Positions 50,128 to 60,575 of a stretch of DNA of 64,000 bases are shown one piece after another; within the stretch, counting starts at the first letter, position 1; the number at the start of each line of letters is the position of its first letter. Below the pieces are notes generated by a model. That model was not told the origin of the DNA. It made no database searches and saw only the letters and a list, made by a program, of their open reading frames with translations. The position numbers were made by a program, and so were the translations under genes. The stretch is from Nissolia schottii. Its lineage: Eukaryota; Streptophyta; Magnoliopsida; Fabales; Fabaceae. The stretch is taken from positions 529,993 through 593,992 of the forward strand of contig QANU01085255.1 in the NCBI GenBank assembly GCA_003254905.1, written 5' to 3'.

Positions 50128-52719
50128 TTTCATTACCATAAACAAGATGAAGGCTCGTCTTAGTGTGGGCTTGGTAATTGTCACTGTTAATTAATTAGAA
50201 TAAGTTATGCGGCTTCATTTTTTGTTTCTCCTTCATTATTTTTGAGTTTTTTTTTTTTTAAGATGAATTTCTCCTTTAAAATTTGGACGAGTAATGAGTT
50301 TATTTTAAGTACAATTATCATTCAAGCCCAAGAACTTGTATTTTGCATTATAATTTAACCAGTTGTGATAAATAGTTATGACAGTATTTTTTATCTCAAA
50401 TCTGCACCACACAAAATCATGTTATAAACATTTCAAGTAAAAAGATTCTTAAAATATAAAATAAAACATAAACAAGCGGTTATAATTTGTCGTATAGACA
50501 ATCGAGCATCGATCTGTCAAGACATCCATCATTTTCCTAATTTAAATATCAAGGATTATCATATTTGGAAGAAACACGTGCAACAAATATCAAGAATAAA
50601 TAAAATCAAAGAAAGTGAGTTTTAGGAACATGGATTCTGGATTTAGGAAAAATGCAACACAAAGTGATTCACACGCCGCCATCAATTCCACCAAAGAAGG
50701 TCACTTCAGATGCACATAGACAAACTGCTCCACCAGATCAATACATAGTGTAAAAATGATTGGTTTCTCACCCACACGCCTTTAGTCCAAGTAGCATGTG
50801 TGATTGTGTCATTATTGCAGCTATGTTTTCTTTAGTTAAACTTTCAAGTGCGACACAAGAAGGTAAAGAAATCTGCATAGGAACAGAGGATTTGTATTAT
50901 GACAAAAAGTTGTCGAATTATGTGATACAAATAAATCATTAAATCAGTTCTTTAAAGTTTACAGTACGAATTAAATTTATTTTCATAGATTTAAATTTAT
51001 CAAATTTGTCTCTGTAACTAGTAAATACCAATCAAGTTAGTCTTTTTACATGTCTACTTTAGAGGCTAATTTAATTAACATTTGTCAGGACAAATTTGAT
51101 CAATTTAAAATTATAAGAACAAATTTAATTGATGTTACAAACTCCAATAATTAATTTAATACTTTATTCTAAAACAAGGCTAAAATAGCAACTCGAATTT
51201 GTCATTCTCTTTTATGTTACACCTTAGTCTCACCTTTTTTGAATGATATTTTTGTCTCTTTTGTTCTTCACTTTTCTGCAACACAAAGGATGGTTTCGGA
51301 TGCAAATTTTGAATTTTGATTCATCAGCTTGGGATCTTAGAAGCACTGCAGAAGGGACCAGGACCCTTGAGCATGGGAACACATTGAAGGAATCTCACAT
51401 AGCTTGATCAACTCAAAACTGAAAACTGAAAATAGATTCATTCTAGTGCTTCTTAGAATACCATGTACGGCAACATAATCATGTGGTTAAAAAAAAGTTG
51501 AATTCCTGAGAGAAAAATGACCCACTTCAATTCAGAACCATATAGTATCTTTACTTTCATGCATTTGGAGGCTCATATTAGATGCACTATTTCACGGATG
51601 AATATATAATTGTCTGCAAAACAAGCACCATGATGGAGTTGTAAGTAAATCTAACAAGGGAAATCTGAAAGCAGAGAAGAGCACCTACCTTGGCTTCCAC
51701 ATTGCTTAGCTTAGCAATTTGAAAAGCAATTAAGAATTTTTTTTCTTTGTTTCGCATATGCAAGGTCTACTATACAGGAGATATGATGCTGGCATGCTCT
51801 GCCTCCTACCTACCAACAGATGATAGGATGGACGCGAAATTACAGCGTCATCTCTCCTGCGTAGGAAACCTTTCAATGCTATAACTCCCTCCTTTCACTC
51901 CTCACTACACATCTTCCTCTTGAATTTTAGGCCACGAGTCCAGAATATATAGGCCAGAGTTTTTACAACTTCAAATTTGTTTATCCAATATTTGAAGGCG
52001 GCTAGGGATCCCTCACTACTTGGTACTAATTCCAACCACATACGTGCATGGCATTTTTTTTGAATGGTCATTGTCTGCATTATCTTGTTTTCACGCCCTT
52101 TTTCTTAATTATGTGGTCCGTATTTCGTTCAATTCTTGAATTGAAAAATAAACAAGTGGCAATTCTGATGAGGTCATACCTCTAACGTCACCTGAGGCCC
52201 CTGCCACTGATAGTTTCTCTTGAGTGATATTTTATAATTAATTTTTAATCATTAATCAAGATTTACAAAAGTGTGATCGTACTGGCCTATAAAAATATTT
52301 AGTGGGAACACCACAATGAGATTCTGTATTTATCATGACCATGTACATTGCATTTGGATGTTTGAACTTTCCTCCTTTTTTTTTATTGTTTACGAACTTA
52401 TATAACTTTTTTTTATTTTCTTTTCCTTGACTAAGGACTACTTATTTATCTAAGGGCACTCATATAGATGTATGGTTCTATGGCCTAGCTCCTTGTTAAA
52501 TCACTGTCAAACTCAGTAACGTTTTCAAGCTGGGGTGCGCACATGGTCCTTGTAAATTTAGCTTTATAACAGGAGCAATGTTACAACGGTCTCGAGTCTA
52601 CATAAGGATACATGAGCCCGAGACCTAATAAAGCAATATGAGAGAGAAAATTAAGGTAGTATATATATTGTGATGCGTAAATATAGGTGCTGCATGCACA
52701 ACGTTTATTACTTAAGATT
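50128..52719. other. Intergenic DNA downstream of the vicilin-like gene
   Basis: No gene seen. At about 50980-51130 AAATTTGTC and its inverse recur within 150 bases, like a decayed MITE, but no clean ends were found. The rest is AT-rich and unremarkable. Confidence 0.5.
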
Positions 52720-53005
52720 TTATTATATATTTTCTTTGTCTACTTTTTGATGTTACTTTTTTAAAAATTATTTATTTAAAATTATTTATTATTTAAATAG
52801 ATTAAAAAAATATTAAATATATTTTTTATAAGTTTACTCTTATTATTTCTCACACTATTAATAACACTTAAGTATTATAACATAAACTACTCAAGATTAA
52901 TTTTGTTTATACATTTTGTATTTTCTCTACCTTAATACTCATTAAATAATTTATTAAACTGTGTATTTTTAAAACAAATGATAATAAAAGTGGACGGAGA
53001 GAGTA
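52720..53005. mobile_element. Stowaway-like MITE
   Basis: The right end, GTGGACGGAGAGAGTA, is the inverse of the common Stowaway terminus TACTCTCTCCGTCC. The left end near 52720 (TTTCTTTGTCTAC) is a degenerate match. The interior is AT-rich and non-coding. Confidence 0.5.
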
Positions 53006-53351
53006 CTGATATGAATTTGAATCTTGTTTTAACCATATTAGATCTTGCTACATAATTGTATTAGAATTAATATATTAATATATTATATTATAATAGATAT
53101 ATAAAATCTTTAACCCCAAAATTTTAAATCAAGAGAAGAATCAAAAGATGCATATAAATTTATGTACTAGTGCATTCCAACGAGACTGAAAGCAACTTTC
53201 AGTAATCTCCTTTATGCATGTTCTTAGCTTGCTACATGTACAATTAAATCAGCTTTCACTTATCTCAACATAATTCAGTAAAATAAATTAGTTGCTGCAA
53301 ATATATGAGGAAGGAAATTCTATTTTTAAACATCGTAGAAAAGCATTGAGT

Positions 53352-53640
53352 TACTCCCTTTGTCCCTATTTATCATCACTTTTTATCCAAAATTTTATTC
53401 AATATTATTTATCATTTAATTAAATTAAGAGAATATTAAAAAAGATTCAAACATATCTCTATGTACTTTAATGCAAGTGTTTATTATTTATTTAATATTG
53501 TAATAAGATGGAAGAGAGAATGGGGCGAGAGAGATTTTGTAAGATTAATTTAGTTCATATACTATAAATTTAATGATAACTAAATAATTTTTTAATAAAC
53601 GGGTGATAACAAAATGTGGAGAGAAGAAATAATACATACA
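53352..53640. mobile_element. Stowaway-like MITE, degenerate
   Basis: The left end, TACTCCCTTTGTCCC, is a Stowaway-type terminus. The right end, near 53620-53640, is decayed. The interior is AT-rich with no coding sequence, much like the element at 52720-53005. Confidence 0.45.
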
Positions 53641-54449
53641 ACTACATATAAAATGAATAAGAGGAAAAATTAATTGAAAAAGTAAGATTTCTCATTTTGA
53701 ATTGATTGTATGATAACAAATTTTGAATATATTTTCCAAAGCTATTGTTGTTTTATGTAAAAAAGAATTATATAATGTAGTTGAAAATATTGTTTGAAAA
53801 GCGTTATTATACCAATGATAGGGATGTTAATAAAACTTAGTAATTTGTTCTAGTTCTTGGCTTTTTGCGGCAGTAATTTTGTCATGTTCGATTAGTAAAC
53901 AAACCAATAAACCATGGAGTTCCTCTGTTTTTCAGGGATGATTCACCCCCTTCCTCTTTCTCAAGAGTATACACTCTGATTTCTCTGATCTAGTGATATA
54001 TATACATTATATCCATCTCTATTACTCTCTAGTAATATTTAATATGGTGTAGGATGGAAGATGACAAGCGCAGGAGGAAGCAAAGTAGATCACATGCAAA
54101 TCAAGAAATGCGTAGCTACATAATAAACTTCTACTTTGGAATAACCCTCAGTCACCACCAGGGTCGTCTAACAGCCAAAGCTGCTTGGCTTTCTACCACC
54201 AAAATCCACCACATAATTTCATGTTCCATAGTATGGCTCCTCTTTGTTTTATTTTCAATCTTATATCAACTATTTATGGATCCATTTACTCTTGTAATCT
54301 CTAATAATATTAGTTTAAAAAAGATAAGTGGGAGGGAACCATGATGAAATGCAACAGGAAACCATAAACTTGAATAGTTGATTCAACTCTTTTTTATTAT
54401 TTCGCCGTATCAAGCGCATGCTTCATTGCTTGTATTAATTTAGTATACA
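53641..54449. other. AT-rich intergenic DNA
   Basis: No gene recognised. An open frame at 54054-54344 has no family motif and is not supported by splice or promoter signals. Confidence 0.45.
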
Positions 54450-54458
54450 AAAATAATA

Positions 54459-55958
54459 GAGTTTTTTACTGTTTTACCCCTATCATATAAACATATTATC
54501 GAAATACCCTCGTTTGGAAACATATTACAGGACTACCACGGTTTCTGCTGACGTGGCAGGCCGGGTTGAGATTCGCCAAACGCGTTAGCGAATTGTGCAC
54601 AAAATAATTTTTTTTTAATTTGTTTAATTAAAATGTAAGTAAATATTCATATATGTGTTACGTTAGCACATTTTGGACGGAGAATTCAATACATGCGAAA
54701 ATCATGGGTTCTTAGGTAAGCTACAAAAATCCAAAAAATAATTTTGCAAAAAGACCAGGACACTATTTATCGTGCGCGCGTGGGGATAATCCATCGATTT
54801 GCACTTCGAAGAGCCCAAATAGCTTGGACTCATGCGCGCGAGCCCAACTCCTTTCTCAACTCTTTTTACTAATATAACAATTACTAAATATATATATATA
54901 AACACTTAAAATGTTTGTGATCTAATTAATGTGAGATTAGAATATTTTATACTAATATGTGTCATTTTATAACATCATCACATTCTTCCACTTCTCTATG
55001 AATATATAGTTAAAAATGTACAAATGGAAATAATATTGTGTGATCAGTTAGACTTTATTATTTATTTATGATAGAGAACATAGAATCAAATTACATAGTA
55101 AAAGCTGAAGAAGCAAATAAAAGAAACGCGTGTGCTCACACACTGACAGGCACGGACAGAAGCATATTATCACAAAAAAATGTAAACAGAGATCCTATAA
55201 CATCATGTCATGTGTATTTGTTTTTAAAATAAAAGCAATCATGGGTATTTTGGTTTATCAAAGTGGATCAAGATAGTCATCAGGAACAGTAGTTCTTTTG
55301 CACAGTCACAGAAATTAACAGTTCAGTACAAATGGCTCATGGAGGCTTCAGTTCACCATGGCAATTCCAGTTACTTACCTTCAATAGATACTCATAGAAT
55401 GAGTCAATACTAGTTCCTATCCCAGCATCCTGCAAAACAACAAAGAGAAAACAATTTAAATGAGAGGAATAGGACATGTAAAAGTACAAGGAAGTACACA
55501 GGAAGATAATACATGAGTAGAAATAATAAAAGGTACTATAATTGGTGAAGTATAGCATTGCATTCTATATATTTCATTGTTGATTTCTCTATTATTTTAA
55601 ATTGATTGTTTCCTTAAAAGAATAATAGATGAAATAATGCCATAAAATAAAGAACAACATCATCACATTCTTCCACTTCTCTATGAATGTAAAAGGGCAC
55701 ATATTAGTATAAAATATTCTAGTCTCATATTGGTTAGATCACAAACATTTTAAGTGTTTATATACATTTAATAATTGTTATATTGGTAAAAAGAGTTGAG
55801 AAAGGAATTGGGCTCGCGCGCATAAGTCCAAGCCATTTGGGTCTCCCCCGCGTGCACGATAAATAGTGTCTCTGTCTTTTTGCAAAATTAATATGTTTCC
55901 AAACGAGGATATTTCATTAATATGTTTATATGGCAAGAGTAAAATAGTAAAAAAACTC
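54459..55958. mobile_element. Mutator-like element carrying a host exon (Pack-MULE type, 1500 bp)
   Basis: The ends are GAGTTTTTTACTGTTTTAC and its inverse, GTAAAATAGT...AAAAAAACTC. They are flanked by AAAATAATA (54450-54458) and AAAATAATG (55959-55967), a 9-bp target duplication with one difference, which is the hallmark of Mutator-like elements. The long inverted arms run about 54459-54970 and 55690-55958, and pair closely, except that the left arm has a 213-bp block (54528-54740) absent from the right. The centre contains one exon of an EDEM-type gene and no transposase, the structure of a Pack-MULE. Confidence 0.88.
55379..55429 (-). pseudogene. Captured EDEM-type (GH47) alpha-mannosidase exon
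   Basis: Reading on the minus strand, TTGTTTTGCAG precedes a 51-nt exon encoding DAGIGTSIDSFYEYLLK, followed directly by GTAAGT. The peptide matches the conserved (D/E)xGIGxxIDSFYEYLLK segment of ER degradation-enhancing mannosidase-like proteins (EDEM; MNS4/MNS5 in plants), which trim glycans on misfolded proteins in the ER. The exon has 17 whole codons and both splice sites intact, so it was taken from genomic DNA with flanking intron, not from mRNA. The remaining gene is absent. Neighbouring sequence at about 55010-55370 may be intron from the same source. Confidence 0.8.
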
Positions 55959-55967
55959 AAAATAATG

Positions 55968-56632
55968 AGATAATAGTCCAAATGTTATAAGAAATATATT
56001 TACAAGACCATGTTTCAGAGTAAGAATAGATTTTTTCATATAAACAAAAACTAATACAAAAATACATAAATTTTATGTTCCTAATTAAAAACTTAGAACT
56101 TAATAGTCGAAACACTATGTTTTACATAAATTTTAAAATAACATTAAACTTACTCAAGATAATGTATCTAAAAAGTAAAAAATGACAAATTTTTATTAAT
56201 CTTGTTAATTTTCACGTCGTTCTAAGGCATCAATTGACATGTCATCTGAACGACAAGTCGCATGGCTCTTAAGCATCACGTAATCACTTTCGCAAGATTT
56301 CCATATGCAACGAGATAACCAAGTAAAACGCAATATCAATTAAAAATACTAAATAGTCACGACTTTATTAAAAGCTTAAAAGACAAATTTGTTCTTCGAT
56401 AAACCTCGAAGAGCAATAAAAACACAGCAGCAAATAAAATTACCTAGCATCGCCACCGTCTGTCAAGCACCCAAGTCTGAGACTGGCTACTCAACAAAGG
56501 CAACAACAAACTACAACGACACCATAGAAAAAGCAATAAACCAAAAGAAATCCTACTTAAAGCAAAGCAATCAAAGAAAATGTTCCTAACATAAATTTCA
56601 AAAGCGGAAACATGAGGATGAACCAGCACGGT
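55968..56632. other. Intergenic DNA and eEF1A 3' UTR
   Basis: No gene recognised before the eEF1A stop codon. The sequence adjacent to 56632 is the 3' UTR of that minus-strand gene; its limit is not clear. Confidence 0.45.
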
Positions 56633-58066
56633 TCACTTTCCAGCTTTCTTTGCGGACTTGGTCGGCTTGGTGGTTGGGTCCTTCTTCTCCACGCTCTTGA
56701 TGACCCCTACTGCCACCGTCTGGCGCATGTCCCTCACGGCAAACCTACCAAGTGGGGGGTACTCAGAGAAAGTCTCAACAACCATGGGCTTGGAGGGAAC
56801 CATCTTCACCATCCCAGCATCGCCATTCTTCAGAAACTTGGGCTCCTTCTCCAGCTCCTTGCCAGAACGCCTATCAATCTTGGTCAAGATCTCAGCAAAC
56901 TTCACAGCAATGTGAGAGGTGTGGCAGTCGAGAACCGGGGCATAGCCATTGCCAATCTGGCCAGGGTGGTTCATGATGATGACCTGAGAGGTGAAGTTTG
57001 CAGCTTCCTTTGCTGGGTCATCCTTGGTGTTGGAAGCAACAAACCCACGCTTCAGCTCCTTCACAGCAATGTTCTTCACGTTGAAGCCAACGTTGTCACC
57101 GGGGAAAGCCTCAGGAAGAGACTCGTGGTGCATCTCAACGGACTTAACCTCAGTCTGGATCCCGGTGGGGCCAAACTGGACAACCATGCCGGGCTTGAGG
57201 GTACCGGTCTCAACACGGCCAACAGGAACAGTTCCAATGCCTCCAATCTTGTAAACATCCTGAAGGGGCAGCCTGAGAGGCTTGTCAGAGGGCCTCTTTG
57301 GCTCGTTGATCTGGTCCAGAGCCTCAAGCAGGGTGGGTCCCTTGTACCAGTCAAGGTTGGTGGACCTCTCAATCATGTTGTCCCCTTCGAATCCAGAGAT
57401 TGGGACAAATGGGACCTTGTCAGGGTTATACCCCACCTTCTTCAAATAGGATGAAACCTCCTTCACAATCTCATCATACCTAGCCTTTGAGTACTTAGGG
57501 GTAGTTGCATCCATCTGCAAAAATAACACACAACACACAGAGACGTAATTAGCACAAACATTTAAGCTGCAACAACAAAATCATCAGCTGAAAAATGCAA
57601 TTACCTTGTTGCAACAGCAGATCATTTGCTTAACACCAAGGGTGAAAGCAAGAAGAGCATGCTCACGGGTCTGGCCGTCCTTGGAGATACCAGCCTCGAA
57701 ACCTCCGGTGGTGGAATCGATGATGAGGACGGCGCAATCGGCCTGGCTGGTACCGGTGATCATGTTCTTGATGAAGTCACGGTGACCGGGGGCGTCGATA
57801 ACGGTGCAGTAGTACTTGGTGGTCTCGAACTTCCAGAGGGCGATGTCGATGGTAATACCGCGCTCGCGCTCCGCCTTGAGCTTGTCGAGGACCCAGGCGT
57901 ACTTGAAGGATCGCTTGTTCATCTCAGCTGCCTCCTTCTCGAACCTCTCGATGACACGCTTATCGATGCCGCCGAGCTTGTAGATGAGGTGGCCGGTGGT
58001 GGTGGACTTGCCGGAGTCCACATGACCGATCACGACGATGTTGATGTGAACCTTCTCTTTTCCCAT
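56633..58066 (-). CDS. EF1A: Elongation factor 1-alpha (eEF1A)
   Basis: Two coding exons on the minus strand, 58066-57605 and 57514-56633, join in phase 0 (AACAAG|GTAAT, TTTGCAG|ATGGAT) to give 447 residues, the standard plant length. Residues 1-154 contain the P-loop GHVDSGKST, the G2 region RERGITID and DAPGH; the exon junction falls inside the NKMD guanine-specificity motif, between NK and MD. The second exon carries domains II and III, with [31 protein letters not shown] and [14 protein letters not shown], and ends in a lysine-rich tail. eEF1A delivers aminoacyl-tRNA to the ribosome in a GTP-dependent step and also bundles actin. No disruption was seen. The first half of domain II differs from the commonest plant form ([18 protein letters not shown]), so this may be a divergent paralogue. 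Confidence 0.97.
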
Positions 58067-58093
58067 TCTCTCACACAGAAAACAACAGAGAAA

Positions 58094-58527
58094 CTGCACA
58101 GAACGCAAGAACACAATGCATCAACGTCCGATCCAAAAAAAAACCCAACAAATCTGAACAAAAAAAAAAATCAACCTCGCAGAAAATGATACATGACTTT
58201 TCAGTTTTCAATAAAAAAAAAGTTCTGACACAATCTGATTATATAAAACGAAAACGAAAAATATTGAAAATCTTTTCAATAAACTGCATTTTAAATTATA
58301 GATCTACGTCAAAACGATGTTTAATAGCAATAATTAAACACAAATTCGAAGACATTCGCATTGGGAAGGGAAAATAAATTAAAACGAGAAAAACGATACG
58401 TAGATCACAGAGATTCAAAGAAAAGTAAAAGAGAACGAGAACCTTATACTAACAATTGAATGAGGAAAACAGAGAACAGAAAATCAAATAAGAGCAATGC
58501 AAAGATGAAGGGAGCTGCGTTCGTCAC
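58094..58527 (-). other. Leader (5' UTR) intron of eEF1A
   Basis: Minus-strand donor CCTAAG|GTGACG at 58528/58527 and acceptor TCTGTGCAG|TTTCTC at 58094/58093 define a 434-bp intron. A leader intron at this place is usual in plant eEF1A genes and is often needed for strong expression. Confidence 0.75.
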
Positions 58528-58540
58528 CTTAGGATCGGAG

Positions 58541-58549
58541 AAACCCTAA
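58541..58549 (+). promoter_or_regulatory. Telo-box in the eEF1A leader
   Basis: AAACCCTAA on the plus strand lies in the leader exon. Telo-boxes just after the transcription start are characteristic of plant eEF1A and ribosomal-protein genes and are linked with expression in dividing cells. Confidence 0.65.
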
Positions 58550-58618
58550 CCGCAGATGAGAGAATGAAGGAGAGAGCGATTGCGAATGAAGGAAGGAGGA
58601 GTGTGGGTAGCGCTGGTA

Positions 58619-58624
58619 CTTATA
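58619..58624 (-). promoter_or_regulatory. TATA box of eEF1A
   Basis: TATAAG on the minus strand lies about 90 bases upstream of the leader donor, which would put transcription start near 58590. Confidence 0.55.
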
Positions 58625-58627
58625 GCT

Positions 58628-58976
58628 ACGAGAGAACGATCGGACTGGGGAATTCAATTGGGGTTTCTTTATACTGTAGACGATAATACCCCACTTTTTT
58701 GTTTTTTGATTCTGAGAGAAAGTGGCGGCGCTAGAATAGTGTGGACCCCAAGCATGTTGAGTAGGGCGCCATTTTTGGAACAAATCGAAATTTAGGTCAC
58801 TTAATAATACTTTAGGCTTTTTTATTTATTAAATATTTTATTCTCTTTCTGATACTCTATATAAGTATACTTTATTGTTTGATTTGGTACTAGAGGGGAA
58901 AAAAAAATAAGCCGCAGAGATACGAAAATAAAAAATAAAAAATATTTATATTTTATTAAATATGAGACATAGAGAA
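58628..58976. other. eEF1A upstream region
   Basis: Promoter-side DNA of eEF1A, followed by AT-rich sequence. ATAGAGAA at 58969-58976 is the left target duplication of the next MITE. No other gene seen. Confidence 0.5.
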
Positions 58977-59354
58977 TAAGGCTGTCAAAATGGGCGGGCC
59001 CGTCAGTTTGTGGCCCACCCGTTTAGGTATGTGGGTTTAAACGGGTCGGACAAAAAATATGCATATTTTTAAGGTCTGACTCATTTTATAGTCAGTTCGC
59101 AGGCCTAAACGGGCTGCCTGCTAGCCTGTTTATTTTTAAAAAAAATTAAAAATAAAAATAAATTCAAAAAATTCAAAAAAATTTATTTAAAAATTAAAAA
59201 AAAATCACGGGTTCACGGGCCGGTCCATGGGCCTAAACGGGTGGGCTTAAACGGGCCGGTCCAATTTTTTAAAAATTTTCGCTAGCCTATTTTTGGCATG
59301 TAAAGTCCATCCATTTAACTGGATAAACGGACCAAGCCCATTTTAACAGTCCTA
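58977..59354. mobile_element. hAT-like MITE, family A, copy 3 (378 bp)
   Basis: It begins TAAGGCTGTCAAAATGGGC and ends ACAGTCCTA, with the same GGGC-rich, AT-centred body as copies at 9887 and 20888. The flanks ATAGAGAA (58969-58976) and ATAGACAA (59355-59362) match at 7 of 8 bases, the best target-duplication evidence for this family in the window. Confidence 0.8.
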
Positions 59355-59792
59355 ATAGACAATATGAATTTTTTTTTAGAAGTGACAAAATTACTAAACA
59401 CAATCTTTTTATTTGGAGGTTATGAGTTATGGCATTCTACTAAGAGGATACGGCACTCCATTAATATATAATGTATTTTTTTTAAGTTTTATTTTCATAT
59501 TATTTATTCCTTCCATATCTCAATATTAATCTTTATTAAAAAATTAAACTATTTTATATTATTAGTTCCTTTAGCATTTTAACGTGGAATTAATGATTAT
59601 ATATTAATTTTACATTTATTTTAGAGAGATTTAGTGATTAGCAACTCAATGAAAAAATAAATAACTTATGGATAGAGAAATGTATAAATGATAATTTAGT
59701 AAATTAACTTTATTTTAATAAAAATTAATATCATTTAATGATTTTTTTAGTTCATGAATATTAACCTAAAAAACCTATAATTAGGGAATAGA

Positions 59793-60275
59793 TGTGATTG
59801 TGAAGTTAGTTTGGTTTTGACGCAAATTTTTAGTTGAAGATTTTTTTTAATAGTTTCCTGTTTTAGAAGAATCATATTTTGAATGTAACTATAAATTCTA
59901 TATTTTGTTTTGTAGATATGAGAAAGATTTGTTAGATAAAATAGGATTCAGAAAATTAGACAAATAAAAAGATTTTAAAATTATTTATTAAATTGTGATT
60001 GTGAAGTTAGTTTGTTTTGACCCAATACCCAATTTTTCAAAAAAAAATTGCTGAAGCCCAATCTTTTAATTGAATATTTTTAATATAGTTTCCTGCTTTT
60101 TTTTTAATGAATAATAGTTGCCTGCTTTAAGAGAATCATATTTCCAATGTAATTATAAATTTTATATTTCGTTTCGTAGATATAAGAAAAATATGAGAAA
60201 TATTTGTTAGATAAAGTAGGATTAAGAAAATTCCAAAAAAAAATTGAAAAGAAGATTATACAGATAAAAATATTT
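59793..60275. repeat. Direct duplication of a ~200-280 bp AT-rich unit
   Basis: Two successive copies start with GTGATTGTGAAGTTAGTTT at 59793 and 59995. Both contain AGAATCATATTT followed by a TAATTATAAATT/TAACTATAAATT stretch and GTTAGATAAA. The second copy has extra bases near 60090-60120. Its nature is unknown; it lies just left of an LTR-like stretch and could be part of an old element. Confidence 0.6.
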
Positions 60276-60293
60276 GAAAATAAGATCGGAATG

Positions 60294-60575
60294 TGTTGAG
60301 AATTGGGGCTCATTTTCTAGGTTTGGGGGTTTTTTGGATATTTCATAGGGTTTGGTTGCTACCCTATAAATAGTTACTTCTGAATTGTAACCTAGGATTG
60401 ATAGAGAAGAACCTTGTATCTAATTGTTTTCTACATCCAAAACTAATTCAATAAGAAGGAACTGAGCTGCTCTACAGTCGCAGCGGTAGTCAATTTGGGT
60501 GAACTGCGTGAACAAATTTTCTGTGTCATTTTTGCGTTTCTTTCATTGTTTTGTGTTTCGCCTATCACCAATAGA
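60294..60575. repeat. LTR-like sequence, possible solo LTR
   Basis: A stretch with a promoter-like CTATAAATAG at about 60363, a polyadenylation-like AATAAG near 60451, and a T-rich end (TTTCATTGTTTTGTG) has the layout of a small LTR. No second LTR or reading frame is adjacent and no target duplication was found, so a solo LTR or fragment is the best reading. Confidence 0.4.

Noticed and set aside
54054..54344. 96-codon open frame beginning MEDDKRRRKQSR
   Set aside because: No recognisable domain, low-complexity surroundings and no promoter or splice support; likely chance.
57626..58189. Long plus-strand open frame opposite the first eEF1A exon
   Set aside because: It is the antisense of strongly codon-biased eEF1A sequence and has no protein-family resemblance.
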